The notes beneath the pieces are model-generated. The model worked only from the letters and a program-made list of their open reading frames with translations, was not told the origin of the DNA and did no database searches. Positions 45,009 through 54,812 of a stretch of DNA of 64,000 nt are shown one piece after another. The stretch spans positions 124,001 to 188,000 of the forward strand of contig NZ_FNPF01000002.1 of the NCBI RefSeq assembly GCF_900107235.1, written 5' to 3'. This DNA comes from Citreimonas salinaria. GTDB taxonomy: Bacteria; Pseudomonadota; Alphaproteobacteria; Rhodobacterales; Rhodobacteraceae. The translations under genes were made by a program, and so were the position numbers. Positions within the stretch are counted from its first letter, which is position 1. The number at the start of each line of letters is the position of its first letter.

Positions 45009-46135
45009 TGACGGATGTCGTCTTCTACGGCACGCTGCGCCACCCGCCGCTTCTGGAGCGCGTTCTGGGCCGCGCGCCAACCGGCCTGTTGCCCGCGCGC
45101 ATCCCCGATCACGCGGTGCACTGGGTGGCTGATCAGCCGTTCCCGATGATCCGGACCGCGCCGGGAACCGCGGCAGAGGCGCTGCTGTTGCGCGGCGCCA
45201 CGGACGAAGACGTCGCGCGGCTGGATTTCTACGAGGGCGGGTTCGCCTACGACCTGCGCGAGGTCGAGGTCGAGGTCGAGACCCACGGGGCTGCTACGCG
45301 GGCGGTGGTCTACATGCCGCGCGAGGGGCACTGGACGCCCGGGCCGAGCTGGGCGCTGGACGAATGGCTGCACGACTGGGGTGCCATCACGATGGACGCG
45401 GCCGCCGAGGTCATGGACCGCTACGGCCGCCAGCCGGTCGAGCAGGTGCAGGCCCTGCTGCCGATGTTCCGCGCGCGCGCCTGGTCGCGGCGGTTGGCGC
45501 AGGCGGGCGCGCCGTCGACTCTGCGACGCGCGCCCGGCGAAGGCGATCTCGACCTGCGGCTGCGCGACGACGGCTATGACGGCTTCATGCGGCTGAGGCG
45601 CTTCGACCTGCGCCACCGCACCTTCGACGGCAACTGGTCCGAGACGCTGACGCGCGAGACGCTGGTCAGCTTCGACGTCGCTCTGGTGCTGCCTTACGAC
45701 CCGGCCACAGACACCGTTCTGTTGGTCGAGCAGGTGCGCTATGGCCCGCTGATGCGCGGCGATCCCGCGCCGTGGGTGCTCGAACCCGTCGCCGGCTTCG
45801 TCGACGCGGGCGAACTGCCCGAGGTCGCCGCCCGGCGCGAGACCCGCGAAGAGGCCGGCCTGGACCTGGCCGAGCTGATCCCGATGGTGCGGACCTATTC
45901 CTCGCCCGGTTACTCGACCGAATTCTTTCATTTCTTCCTGGGTCTGTGCGACCTGAAGGGCCGCGACCGCGCCCTGGGCGGTCTGGTCGAGGAGAACGAG
46001 GATATCCGCAGCCACGTCATCCCCTTCGACGACGCGATGGCGCTGATGGACAGCGGCGAGGTCAATGCCGCCCCGCTTGCCATGATGCTGCTGTGGCTTG
46101 CACGGCACCGTGAGGGGCTGCGCGCGTCGGCTTGA
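45008..46135 (+). CDS. trgB: TrgB-like fusion: gamma-glutamylcyclotransferase-like + Nudix hydrolase
   Basis: 375-residue two-domain protein. Residues 1-150 have the GGCT/AIG2 fold start VVFYGTLRHPPLLE and a catalytic-Glu-like region (LDFYEGGF). Residues 190-370 form a Nudix domain of the ADP-ribose pyrophosphatase type with GFVDAGELPEVAARRETREE followed by AGLD. The Nudix Glu residues are intact. The fusion may couple glutathione-derived and nucleotide-sugar clearance; this is inference. It is translationally coupled to trgA, and cysK follows 51 bases on. Confidence 0.85.
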   Translation: MTDVVFYGTLRHPPLLERVLGRAPTGLLPARIPDHAVHWVADQPFPMIRTAPGTAAEALLLRGATDEDVARLDFYEGGFAYDLREVEVEVETHGAATRAVVYMPREGHWTPGPSWALDEWLHDWGAITMDAAAEVMDRYGRQPVEQVQALLPMFRARAWSRRLAQAGAPSTLRRAPGEGDLDLRLRDDGYDGFMRLRRFDLRHRTFDGNWSETLTRETLVSFDVALVLPYDPATDTVLLVEQVRYGPLMRGDPAPWVLEPVAGFVDAGELPEVAARRETREEAGLDLAELIPMVRTYSSPGYSTEFFHFFLGLCDLKGRDRALGGLVEENEDIRSHVIPFDDAMALMDSGEVNAAPLAMMLLWLARHREGLRASA

Positions 46136-46186
46136 GTTCCGCCGGCCGCGCCTCTAGGGTCCGCGCCAAAAGGAAGGACGTGCCCC

Positions 46187-47215
46187 ATGCGTATCGCCAG
46201 CGATCTGCCCGACGCCGTCGGGAACACGCCGCTCATCCGCCTGCGCAAGGCGTCCGAGGCCACCGGGTGCGAGATCCTCGGCAAGGCCGAGTTCATGAAT
46301 CCCGGCCAGTCGGTCAAGGATCGCGCCGCGCTCTACATCATCCGCGATGCGGTCGAGAAGGGCCTGCTGGAACCCGGCGGCACCATCGTCGAGGGCACCG
46401 CGGGCAACACCGGGATCGGGCTGGCGCTGGTCGGTGCGTCGCTGGGCTTCAGGACGGTCATCGTCATCCCCGAGACGCAGAGCCAGGAAAAGAAGGACAT
46501 GCTGCGGCTTGCCGGCGCGCAGCTGGTCGAGGTGCCGGCGGCACCCTACAAGAACCCCAACAACTACGTGCGCTACTCGGGGCGGCTTGCCGAACAGCTG
46601 GCGAAGACCGAACCGCATGGTGCGATCTGGGCGAACCAGTTCGACAACGTGGCGAACCGTCGAGCCCATGTCGAGACCACCGGCCCCGAGATCTGGGAGC
46701 AGACCGGCGGCAAGGTGGATGGCTTCATCTGCGCGGCCGGCTCGGGCGGCACCGTAGCCGGCGTGGCGGAAGTTCTGCAGCCGAAGGGTGTCAAGGTCGG
46801 GCTTGCCGATCCCGAGGGCGCTGGCCTGTTCAAGATCTACACCGGCGAGGACAATCCCGGCGATTCCATCACCGAAGGCATCGGGCAGGGGCGCATCACC
46901 GCGAACCTCGAAGGCTTCAGGCCCGATTTCACCTGCCGGATCCCGGACGCCGAGGCGTTGCCGGTGGTCTTCGACCTGCTGTCCGAGGAAGGTCTGTGCA
47001 TGGGTGGATCGACCGGCGTGAACGTGGCCGGTGCGATGCGCATGGCACGCGAACTGGGCCCGGGGCACACGATCGTCACGATCCTGTGCGACTACGGCAA
47101 CCGCTACCAGTCGAAGCTGTTCAACATCGACTTCCTGCGCAGCAAGAGCCTGCCCGTGCCGTCCTGGCTCGATCGTGCGCCGGCCTCCATTCCCGGCGTG
47201 TTCGAGCCGGTCTAG
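46187..47215 (+). CDS. cysK: Cysteine synthase A (O-acetylserine sulfhydrylase)
   Basis: 342-residue PLP enzyme that makes cysteine from O-acetylserine and sulfide. PLP Lys44 lies in NPGQSVKDRA. The substrate loop EGTAGNTGIG and the phosphate loop CAAGSGGTVAG are present. At 342 residues it is longer than E. coli CysK. AAGGAAGGA precedes the ATG. Linked to trgAB in Rhodobacter sphaeroides, where tellurite resistance depends on it. The next gene starts three bases after the stop. Confidence 0.95.
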   Translation: MRIASDLPDAVGNTPLIRLRKASEATGCEILGKAEFMNPGQSVKDRAALYIIRDAVEKGLLEPGGTIVEGTAGNTGIGLALVGASLGFRTVIVIPETQSQEKKDMLRLAGAQLVEVPAAPYKNPNNYVRYSGRLAEQLAKTEPHGAIWANQFDNVANRRAHVETTGPEIWEQTGGKVDGFICAAGSGGTVAGVAEVLQPKGVKVGLADPEGAGLFKIYTGEDNPGDSITEGIGQGRITANLEGFRPDFTCRIPDAEALPVVFDLLSEEGLCMGGSTGVNVAGAMRMARELGPGHTIVTILCDYGNRYQSKLFNIDFLRSKSLPVPSWLDRAPASIPGVFEPV

Positions 47216-47218
47216 GTC

Positions 47219-49645
47219 ATGACCTTCGGTTGGCTTCGCGCGGCGCTTCTGGCGCTTCTTCTGTCGTGCGCGGCGGCGTTCGCGCAGGACGTCGGCGAGC
47301 CGGTCGATTACGCGCTGTGGTCCGATCGCGCGGCCGAAGCCCAGGAAGTCGTCGAAGATGCCGAGGCGTCGAACCAGGCGCTCGAGGTGCTGCGCGCCGA
47401 CATCGCGACCTGGCGCGAACGGTTCCTGGCCGCGCAGAACGTCAACGCGGCCCGCATCGCCACCTTGCAGGCGCAGATCGACGCGCTGGGAGAGCCGCCG
47501 CCGGACGGTGCCGGAGAGCCACCCGAGATCGCCGAACGCCGGCAACAGCTTCGCGATCAGATGCAGGAACTGCTGGTCCCGGTGCGCAGGGCCGAAGAAG
47601 CGTTCACGCTGGCCGACGGGATCGTGGCCGAGATCGACGCCATCATCCGCGACCGCCAGACCGAGGAACTGCTCGAACTGGGGCCGAGCCCGCTGAACCC
47701 GACGCTTTGGCGGCCCGCGCTGTTCGACTTGGCCGGCTCCTTCGCGCGGTCGGTGACCGAGCTGCGCGACCGCGTCGCAGAACCCGCCCTGCGGGCCGAG
47801 GCGCGCGTGAATCTGCTGCCGATTCTGGGGCTTTGCACATTCGCGCTGCTGTTGATGGTTCGCGGGCGCCGATGGACGCAGCGGGGCGTCGATATGCTGC
47901 GCGGCGACCGCAGCCGCGGCTCGGGCGTCTTCCGGTTCCTGCTTTCGTTGGGATACATCGTCCTTCCGCTGCTGGGCATCTTTGCGCTGGCCGAGGCGCT
48001 GGAGATGACGGGGCTCTTCGGCACGCGCCTGACGCTTCTGCTGGAACGGATCCCGATCTGGGCGGTCATCCTGCTGGGCACGCAGTGGCTGGCGGACCAG
48101 GCCTTCAACGAAGACGACGACGTGGCGGCGGTGCCGCTCGATCCGGGCGACCGGCGCGAGGCGCGGACGTTTGCCCGGGCGCTGTCGGTGCTTGTGGTGC
48201 TGCGCAGCATCCTTGCCACGCTGACCGAGATCGACGGCTACGGCCCGGCCACTGCGGCGGTGGCGGGCTTTCCGCTGCTGCTTCTGACCGGCATCGCGCT
48301 GATCCAGTTGGGCCGGATCCGGACACGCTCGGAAACCGCCGAGGCATCGGTCGAGGCAGGGGAGACGACGTTGTTCCGTCAACGGGTCGCGACGCTGATC
48401 TCGCGCGGGGCGATCTTTGCGGGCGTCGCCGGGCCCGCGTTGGCGGCCGTCGGCTACCGCAACATAGGCGAGGCTTTGGTCTATCCGGCGGTGGCGACGC
48501 TGGCGCTGTTCGGCATCGTGGTGGTGCTGCAGGGCTTCTTCAATTCGCTTTTCAAGCTTATGACCGGCAAGTCCGCCGCCGAGTCCGACAGTCTTGTCCC
48601 AGTGATGGTGGGCTTTGCGCTGACGCTTGCCGCGGTGCCGGCGCTGGCACTGGTCTGGGGCGCGCGTCCCTCGGACCTGACAGAGATCTGGGCCCGCTTT
48701 CAGGCAGGGCTGATGCTGGGCGAGGCCCGCATCCGGCCAGGCGATTTCGTCGCCGTGATCCTGGTCTTCATGCTGGGCTTCATCATCACCCGGCTGGTGC
48801 AGGGGGCGCTGCGCAGTTCGGTCCTGCCGCGCACCCGGATCGACCCGGGCGGCCAGACGGCGATCGTGTCGGGCCTGGGCTATGTCGGCATCGCGATCGC
48901 GGGGGTCGCGGCCATCACGGCCGGTGGCCTGGACCTCAGCTCTCTGGCCATCGTCGCGGGGGCGCTGTCGGTCGGCATCGGTTTCGGTCTGCGCACGGTG
49001 GTCGAGAACTTCGTCTCGGGCATCCTGCTGCTGATCGAGCGCCCGATCTCGGAGGGCGACTGGATCGAGGTCGGCGGCACGCATGGCATCGTCAAGGACA
49101 TCGCGGTGCGCGCGACGCGGATCGAGACCTTCGATCGGTTCGACGTGATCGTGCCCAACGCCGACCTGATCTCCGGGGTGGTGCGCAACTACACGCGCGG
49201 CAACGTGCTGGGGCGCATCGTGGTGCCGGTCAAGGTGGCCTATGGCACGGAAACGCGGAAGGTGGAAAGCATCCTGCTGAACATCGTGCGAACCCACGAC
49301 ATGGTGCTCATGAACCCCGAACCCTACATCTATTTCAAGGGTTTCGCAGAGGGCGTTCTGGAGTTCGAGATCCGCGCGATCCTGCGCGACGTCAACGTCA
49401 TCCTAGACGTGATCACCGACATGAACCACGCGGTGGTCGCACGCTTCGCCGAAGAGGGCATAGAGATTCCCTTCCCGCAGCGAGACCTGTGGCTGCGCAA
49501 TCCGGAAACGCTCCGCAACGCGCGGATGCCGGATAGGGGTGTGGACCGCCGCGAGGCGGCAGATAGCCCTGCCGAAGCGCGCGCCCGGCGCGCGCGACCG
49601 CGCGGCGACAGGCCCGAGAACGGAAGACAGGAGGACCCGGAATGA
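47219..49645 (+). CDS. Large MscS-family mechanosensitive channel (DUF3772 type)
   Basis: 808-residue protein. A signal peptide ends at about residue 21 (AFAQ), then comes a periplasmic helical domain (DUF3772-like). Multiple membrane spans run from about residue 205 to 600. The MscS pore helix and beta domain begin near residue 580 (VGIGFGLRTVVENFVSGI, RPISEGDWIEVGG). A charged Arg/Glu tail ends the chain. It releases osmolytes under hypo-osmotic stress. It starts three bases after cysK and overlaps the next gene by four bases. Confidence 0.93.
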   Translation: MTFGWLRAALLALLLSCAAAFAQDVGEPVDYALWSDRAAEAQEVVEDAEASNQALEVLRADIATWRERFLAAQNVNAARIATLQAQIDALGEPPPDGAGEPPEIAERRQQLRDQMQELLVPVRRAEEAFTLADGIVAEIDAIIRDRQTEELLELGPSPLNPTLWRPALFDLAGSFARSVTELRDRVAEPALRAEARVNLLPILGLCTFALLLMVRGRRWTQRGVDMLRGDRSRGSGVFRFLLSLGYIVLPLLGIFALAEALEMTGLFGTRLTLLLERIPIWAVILLGTQWLADQAFNEDDDVAAVPLDPGDRREARTFARALSVLVVLRSILATLTEIDGYGPATAAVAGFPLLLLTGIALIQLGRIRTRSETAEASVEAGETTLFRQRVATLISRGAIFAGVAGPALAAVGYRNIGEALVYPAVATLALFGIVVVLQGFFNSLFKLMTGKSAAESDSLVPVMVGFALTLAAVPALALVWGARPSDLTEIWARFQAGLMLGEARIRPGDFVAVILVFMLGFIITRLVQGALRSSVLPRTRIDPGGQTAIVSGLGYVGIAIAGVAAITAGGLDLSSLAIVAGALSVGIGFGLRTVVENFVSGILLLIERPISEGDWIEVGGTHGIVKDIAVRATRIETFDRFDVIVPNADLISGVVRNYTRGNVLGRIVVPVKVAYGTETRKVESILLNIVRTHDMVLMNPEPYIYFKGFAEGVLEFEIRAILRDVNVILDVITDMNHAVVARFAEEGIEIPFPQRDLWLRNPETLRNARMPDRGVDRREAADSPAEARARRARPRGDRPENGRQEDPE

Positions 49646-50358
49646 ACGACCCGTTGTACCGCACCGCCCCCTACGAACGCGACGCCGCGGGAACCGTGCG
49701 TTCCGTGACGGCCGAAGGCGGGCTGATCGTGGAACCACCCCTGTTCTATCCGACGGGCGGGGGGCAGCCGGGCGATAGCGGCTGGCTGGACTGGGACGGC
49801 AATAGCATCGCCATCGCGACCGCGATAAAGGCACCGGGTGGCGGTTCAATCCTTGTCCCGGCCGAGCCGATGGCCCTGCCGCCGGAGGGCGCGATCGTGA
49901 CCCAGCGCCTCGACTGGGAGCGGCGGCACAAGCACATGCGCATGCACACGGCGCTGCATCTGCTGAGCGTGGTCATTCCGCTGCCGGTGACGGGCGGCGC
50001 CATCGCCGCCGGAACCGGGCGGCTGGATTTCGCGATGCCCGAGCCGCCCGAGGATCGCGACGCGATCGAGCAGGCGCTCAACGACCTGGTCGATCGCGAC
50101 CTGCCGGTCACCGAAAGCTGGATCGACGAGGCGGAGCTGGACGCCAACCCTGGCCTGGTCAAGACGATGTCCGTGCAGCCGCCGCGCGGGGCGGGACGCA
50201 TCCGGCTGGTGCGGATCGGCGAGGGTCCGGCGCAGGTCGACCTGCAGCCTTGCGGCGGAACCCACGTGGCCCGCACCGGCGAGATCGGCACCATCGTGCT
50301 GGGCAAGATCGCCAACAAGGGCAAGCAGAACCGCCGGGTGAGCATCTCGCTGGGCTAG
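49642..50358 (+). CDS. Alanyl-tRNA editing protein (AlaX type)
   Basis: 238-residue trans-editing hydrolase that removes Ser or Gly wrongly attached to tRNA-Ala. FYPTGGGQPGD is the family hallmark. Zinc ligands are His102 and His106 (MHTALH) and Cys204/His208 (CGGTH). Start ATG 49642 overlaps the MscS stop (ATGA). No aminoacylation domain is present, so it is a free-standing editor. Confidence 0.95.
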   Translation: MNDPLYRTAPYERDAAGTVRSVTAEGGLIVEPPLFYPTGGGQPGDSGWLDWDGNSIAIATAIKAPGGGSILVPAEPMALPPEGAIVTQRLDWERRHKHMRMHTALHLLSVVIPLPVTGGAIAAGTGRLDFAMPEPPEDRDAIEQALNDLVDRDLPVTESWIDEAELDANPGLVKTMSVQPPRGAGRIRLVRIGEGPAQVDLQPCGGTHVARTGEIGTIVLGKIANKGKQNRRVSISLG

Positions 50359-50521
50359 GGCTGATCCGGCGGGGCGCCCTGCGGGCGCGCCGCCGGCGCC
50401 GGCCCTCTGCCTGCCCATCCCGCCGCCCGACGCGGCCAGCCGAAGGGGCCGAGCGCACGGCGCGCTACGTGTCGGGGTGGTGCCGAACGTGTGGATGGTC
50501 ACGCGCGTCGGGAATATCCGC

Positions 50522-50950
50522 TCAATCGCCGCGGGACTCGTGGGTTTTCCTCGGGATACCGTACAGTTCCATCCGGTGCCCCTTAAGCGTGTAGCCCAGC
50601 TTTTCCGCGATCTTCTCCTGCAGCGCCTCGATCTCGGGGTCGACAAATTCGATCACGCGGCCGGTGGTCATGTCGATCAGGTGGTCGTGGTGCGCGCGCT
50701 CGGCGTCCTCGTAGCGGGCGCGGCCGTCGCCGAAATCGACCTTCTCGAGGATGCCTTCCTCCTCGAACAGTTTCACCGTGCGGTAGACCGTGGCGATCGA
50801 GATCCGCGGATCTCGGGCAGCCGCGCGCGCGTGCAACTCCTCCACATCGGGGTGGTCTCGGCACTGGTCCAGCACATCCGCAATGGTGCGGCGCTGCCCG
50901 GTCATGCGCAGCCCGCTCTCCTCACAGCGCTTGGCGATCGTATCGGTCAT
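50522..50950 (-). CDS. Fur-family metalloregulator (Fur/Mur)
   Basis: 142-residue winged-helix metal regulator. The DNA-binding part has MTGQRRTIADVL and ISIATVYRTVKLFEEEGI. The metal region RAHHDHLIDMTTG and EFVDPEIEALQEKIA follows. C-terminal CXXC zinc cysteines are absent; the two Cys are near the N-terminus. This resembles the manganese-responsive Mur of Rhodobacteraceae and rhizobia more than E. coli Fur; metal choice cannot be read with certainty. I chose ATG 50950; a 17-residue longer frame is not typical. Confidence 0.9.
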   Translation of the reverse strand: MTDTIAKRCEESGLRMTGQRRTIADVLDQCRDHPDVEELHARAAARDPRISIATVYRTVKLFEEEGILEKVDFGDGRARYEDAERAHHDHLIDMTTGRVIEFVDPEIEALQEKIAEKLGYTLKGHRMELYGIPRKTHESRGD

Positions 50951-51005
50951 CGTGATCTCCCGGGCATGGCCTTTTCTGCCAAAGCTCCGCGCCGAGGCCA
51001 AGCCT

Positions 51006-51902
51006 TCACGCGCGCCGCCTGTGTCCGTGCAGAAGATAAATTGCGAGCGCCCCCACCACCACGGCGCCGCCGGTCAGCATCCGCGCGCCGGGTGCTTCAC
51101 CCAGCGCCAGCCAGACCCAGAGCGGGGCCAGCACCGTCTCGAGCAGCAACAGCAAGCCGACATTCGCCGCCGAGGTGTGCCGTGAGGCCTGGGACAGCGC
51201 GAAGAAAGACAGCGGCAGGATCGCGATGCCGCAGATCAGAATCGCCCACACCGCGCCGTCGGTCATGTGCGAGGGGCCAGTGACTGCCCAGCCGAAGGTG
51301 CCCGCGCCCAGGGCGCCGAGGCCGATCGCGAGCAGCAGCGGGAGGTCGGGGTTGTGGCGCAGCGTGACGAAGTTCAGCGCCAGCGCCACTGCGACGCCCA
51401 GCCCGCAGGCGAGCCCGGTCAGCGCCTTGGCTTCGAGGCCGGTCTCGCCCTTGTCGGTGACGGCGTAAAGCAGCCCGGCCAGCACGACCGCGATGGTCAC
51501 CCAGGTGGCGCGCGACGTCGGTTCGCCGTGCAACAGGCGGGCCAGGATCGAGGACCAGATCGGCGCGGTCGCCAGGCCGATCAGAACCGGCGCCACGGGG
51601 GCCGCGGCAATGCCTGCCGGAAAGAGCAGCGCGTTGACCGCCTGGCAGACGACGATGAGGATCGCGGCACCGCCTCCCATCCGGGCAATGTCGCTGCGGC
51701 GATCGGCGCTGGTAAGCGTCCAGGCCACCAGGAAGACTGTGCCCATGCACAGCCCGCGCCAGCCCAGCATCTGCAGGCCGCCCATGCCCGACAGACGCAT
51801 GAACAGAGCGTCGGGCGTTAGGATCAGCGCGCCCACCAGCGCAAGACCCACGCCCGAGCGCAGGCGGAAGCGGGCGGCGCTGGCGGCGGCGTATTCGCTC
51901 AT
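51006..51902 (-). CDS. EamA/DMT family transporter
   Basis: 298-residue inner-membrane protein with ten hydrophobic helices forming two EamA repeats (for example FRLRSGVGLALVGALI and NVGLLLLLETVLAPLWVWLALGE). Drug/metabolite exporter type; the substrate is unknown. It is divergent from a second DMT gene, with 57 bases between the starts. Only 55 bases separate it from the Fur-family gene downstream on the same strand. Confidence 0.9.
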   Translation of the reverse strand: MSEYAAASAARFRLRSGVGLALVGALILTPDALFMRLSGMGGLQMLGWRGLCMGTVFLVAWTLTSADRRSDIARMGGGAAILIVVCQAVNALLFPAGIAAAPVAPVLIGLATAPIWSSILARLLHGEPTSRATWVTIAVVLAGLLYAVTDKGETGLEAKALTGLACGLGVAVALALNFVTLRHNPDLPLLLAIGLGALGAGTFGWAVTGPSHMTDGAVWAILICGIAILPLSFFALSQASRHTSAANVGLLLLLETVLAPLWVWLALGEAPGARMLTGGAVVVGALAIYLLHGHRRRA

Positions 51903-51959
51903 GACTCTCCTTGCGGGCGGGGCAGGTCGACCATTGACCTTGCCGGCGCGCTGGGGTCG

Positions 51960-52871
51960 ATGTGGCGCATGGCGCGCAGGGATGCAATCGATCTGGTCGG
52001 CGCATCGGGCCTGGTGGTCTTCAGCACGCTGCTGGCGGCCAACCAGGTGGTGATCAAGCTGACCAATGGCGGCATCGGCCCGATCTTCGGCGCCGGGCTG
52101 CGCTCGGTCTTGGCGCTATGCGTCCTCGGGTTGTGGGTCTGGTTCGCGGGCCGGCGCATCACCGGGTTGCGGGCCGCGTTCTGGCCGGGGCTGATGCTGG
52201 GCGGCTTCTTCACGATCGAGTTCGTGATGCTGTTCCTGGCGCTGGACCTGACGACCGTGTCGCGCGCGTCGATCCTGTTCTACTCGATGCCTGTCTGGCT
52301 TGCCGTGGTTGCGCATTTCGCCCTTCCGAACGAGCGTCTGTCGGCGCGGCGGGTGGTCGGGCTGGGGCTGGCGATGGCGGGCGTGACCTGGGCGCTGGCC
52401 GATCCGCAAAGCCTGGGCGCGGGTGACCTGCGCGGCGACCTGCTGGCGCTGGGCGCGGCGTTTGCCTGGATGGGAATCGCGCTGGCCGTGCGGCTGACAC
52501 GGGTGTCGAAGCTGACGGCCGAGACGCAATTGTTCTTCCAGCTGGCGGTCTCGGCCCTGGCGCTGATCGCCGTCGCTCCGCTGTTCGGCCCGCTGCTGCG
52601 AGATCCGACCTGGCTGCACTGGGCCGGGCTGGGGTTCCAGGCCACCTTCGTCGCGTCGCTGGGTTTTCTGTTCTGGCTCGGGCTGATGGCGATCTACCCG
52701 GCTTCGGATATCGCGGCGTTCTCGTTCCTGTCGCCTGTGCTGGCGGTCGGCATGGGCTGGCTGCTGCTGGACGAGCCGGTGGGGCCGGGCTTTGCCGGCG
52801 CCCTGACGCTGGTCGCGGTCGGGATCGTGCTGATCAACCTGCGCCGAAAGACGCCGGCCGGCGCCGCCTAG
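51960..52871 (+). CDS. EamA/DMT family transporter
   Basis: 303-residue ten-helix DMT exporter. The first repeat contains NGGIGPIFGAGLRSVLALC, the second TAETQLFFQLAVSALALIA and DEPVGPGFAGALTLVAVGIVLINL. Start is probably ATG 51960, though ATG 51969 is close. It is the divergent partner of the carrier at 51006-51902 but is clearly only distantly similar. Three bases separate its stop from the convergent SelO gene. Substrate unknown. Confidence 0.9.
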   Translation: MWRMARRDAIDLVGASGLVVFSTLLAANQVVIKLTNGGIGPIFGAGLRSVLALCVLGLWVWFAGRRITGLRAAFWPGLMLGGFFTIEFVMLFLALDLTTVSRASILFYSMPVWLAVVAHFALPNERLSARRVVGLGLAMAGVTWALADPQSLGAGDLRGDLLALGAAFAWMGIALAVRLTRVSKLTAETQLFFQLAVSALALIAVAPLFGPLLRDPTWLHWAGLGFQATFVASLGFLFWLGLMAIYPASDIAAFSFLSPVLAVGMGWLLLDEPVGPGFAGALTLVAVGIVLINLRRKTPAGAA

Positions 52872-52874
52872 GCC

Positions 52875-54293
52875 CTACGTGCCGCAGAAGGTGGCGGTGA
52901 CGACCTCGTCTCGGCTGGGCGGGCGGCGCAGGTCGGCGGCGTCGGGCTGGTCGGAATAGGGATCGGCCAGCACCGCGTTCAGTCTGTGGAACGGGGCGTC
53001 GTCACCTTCGACGGCGGCGGCGATCATCTCCTCGATCCGGTGGTTGCGCGGGATGAAGGCCGGGTTTGCTGTGCGCATCACCGCCTCGGGGTCGGCCTCG
53101 TCCTTCAAACGGGGGCGCCAGCGCGCCTGCCAGGCGTCGAAGCCGCCGCGATCTGCGATCTGGTCCCGCGCGGTGCCATCCGCCAGTCCGCGGAACGTGT
53201 TGGTGAAGTCCGACCCGCCTGCATGCATCAGGTCCAGCAGGTCCGCGATCAGGCGGGCGTCGTCGGCGTGCGGTGCAGTGATGCCGAGCTTGGCTGCGAA
53301 ACGCGACAGCCATTCGGCGCGGATCAGGTCGGGCATGGCGTGGATCTGTCGCGTGAAGGTGTCGATGGCCTCGGTTTCGTCGGGCATCAGCGGCACCAGC
53401 GCCGTGGCAAGTTGCGCCATGTTCCATACGATGATGTCGGCCTGCGCGGCATAGCCGTAGCGGCCGTACCGGTCGATGGACGAGAAGACCGTATCCGGCG
53501 CATAGGCGTCCATGAAGGCGCAGGGTCCGTAATCGATCGTCTCGCCCGACAAGGTGCAATTGTCGGTGTTCATCACCCCGTGGATGAACCCCAGCGCCAT
53601 CCATTGCGCCACAAGCTTCGCCTGCCGCTCGACCACCGCGCCCAGAAGGTCGGAGGGGTCGCGCGCGCCGGGATAGTGCCGCGCCACGGTGTAGTCGAAC
53701 AGCGCGCGTAGTGCACCGGCGTCGCGGCGCGCGGCAAAGACCTGGAACGTGCCGACGCGGATGTGGCTGGTGGCCACGCGGGTCAGCACCGCACCGGGAA
53801 GCGGCACCTCGCGCAGGACACTTTCGCCGGTGCGCACGGCAGCCAGCGCGCGCGTGGTGGGCACGCCGAGCGCGTGCATCGCCTCCGAGAGAACATATTC
53901 GCGCAGCACCGGACCCAGCCAGGCGCGCCCGTCGCCCATGCGCGAGAACGGCGTGCGGCCCGAGCCCTTGAGTTGGATGTCGCGGCGGGTGCCTTGGCGG
54001 TCCGTCACCTCGCCCAGCAGGACGGCGCGGCCGTCACCCAGCTGCGGGTTGAACTGGCCGAACTGGTGCCCGGCATACAGTTGCGCCAGCGGCTCGGCAC
54101 CTTCGGGCACCTGATTGCCGGCGAAGATCGGTGCCAGATCGGGATCGTCCGCGCCAGCGATGTTTAGATCGCGCGCCAGCGGCGCGTTGAACGCGATCAG
54201 CGTCGGCTCGGCCACCGGAACGGGCGCCTGTCTGGCGTAGAAGCCATCGGGCAGGCGGGCATAGGTGTTGTCGAAGGGTATGCTGAGGCTCAT
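52875..54293 (-). CDS. selO: Protein adenylyltransferase SelO (YdiU/UPF0061)
   Basis: 472-residue pseudokinase-fold enzyme that AMPylates proteins and protects against oxidative stress. Conserved segments are [38 protein letters not shown] and [20 protein letters not shown] (metal-binding Asn/Asp). The start at 54293 ([15 protein letters not shown]) gives the family N-terminus. The chain ends in TFCGT, so it has the penultimate Cys seen in bacterial SelO rather than selenocysteine. Confidence 0.95.
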   Translation of the reverse strand: MSLSIPFDNTYARLPDGFYARQAPVPVAEPTLIAFNAPLARDLNIAGADDPDLAPIFAGNQVPEGAEPLAQLYAGHQFGQFNPQLGDGRAVLLGEVTDRQGTRRDIQLKGSGRTPFSRMGDGRAWLGPVLREYVLSEAMHALGVPTTRALAAVRTGESVLREVPLPGAVLTRVATSHIRVGTFQVFAARRDAGALRALFDYTVARHYPGARDPSDLLGAVVERQAKLVAQWMALGFIHGVMNTDNCTLSGETIDYGPCAFMDAYAPDTVFSSIDRYGRYGYAAQADIIVWNMAQLATALVPLMPDETEAIDTFTRQIHAMPDLIRAEWLSRFAAKLGITAPHADDARLIADLLDLMHAGGSDFTNTFRGLADGTARDQIADRGGFDAWQARWRPRLKDEADPEAVMRTANPAFIPRNHRIEEMIAAAVEGDDAPFHRLNAVLADPYSDQPDAADLRRPPSRDEVVTATFCGT

Positions 54294-54365
54294 GCAGCGC
54301 ATATAGGGCCGGCATCGGCCCGAGGGAACCGCCCCGGCCATAGAATGCCGACAGGGGGCGCGTGC

Positions 54366-54812
54366 CTACAGAGCGCGGCGCAGGGTCAGCCTGTCCGTGC
54401 CGGGCGCGAACCGCGCGCGGCGGGCGAAGGCATGCAGGCGGTCCTCGTCGGCGCCACTGTCGAAGGACAGCGACACCAGTCCTGCCTCGCGCATCGCCCG
54501 GCAGATCGAGTCGAGCGCCTCGGATCCCATGCCGCGTCGGCGCACGGCGGGTCGCACGTAGATCTCGTCGATGGTGCCGGTCATGCCGCCCCTAGAGATG
54601 GACCAGCCGAAGGTGACGGCGATGTAGCCCACCGGCGCGCGGCGCGGGCCGATCAGCCATATCGCGCCCAGTTGCGACCCCGCCAGCAGCGGGGCGACCG
54701 CCTCGAGCCGTGCGTCGCCGTCGCTGTCCAAGCCTCGCTCGGCGTGGAAGGCGGCGACCAGCGGAAGGACGCGGTCGGCATCGTCTTCCGAGGCCAGGTG
54801 TACCGATTTCAT
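54366..54812 (-). CDS. GNAT family N-acetyltransferase
   Basis: 148-residue acetyl-CoA-dependent acyltransferase. The fold signature RPAVRRRGMGSEALDSI gives the acetyl-CoA pyrophosphate loop (R-R-R-G-M-G) at about residues 93-98. The start overlaps the nucleoside hydrolase stop by four bases (ATGA). The substrate is unknown. Confidence 0.88.
   Translation of the reverse strand: MKSVHLASEDDADRVLPLVAAFHAERGLDSDGDARLEAVAPLLAGSQLGAIWLIGPRRAPVGYIAVTFGWSISRGGMTGTIDEIYVRPAVRRRGMGSEALDSICRAMREAGLVSLSFDSGADEDRLHAFARRARFAPGTDRLTLRRAL

Noticed and set aside
46132-49536. Very long open frames on both strands over cysK and the MscS gene (for example 46154-49297 minus)
   Set aside because: They are Arg/Ala/Gly/His-rich shadows created by high GC at third positions; the genes in the other frame have clear families.
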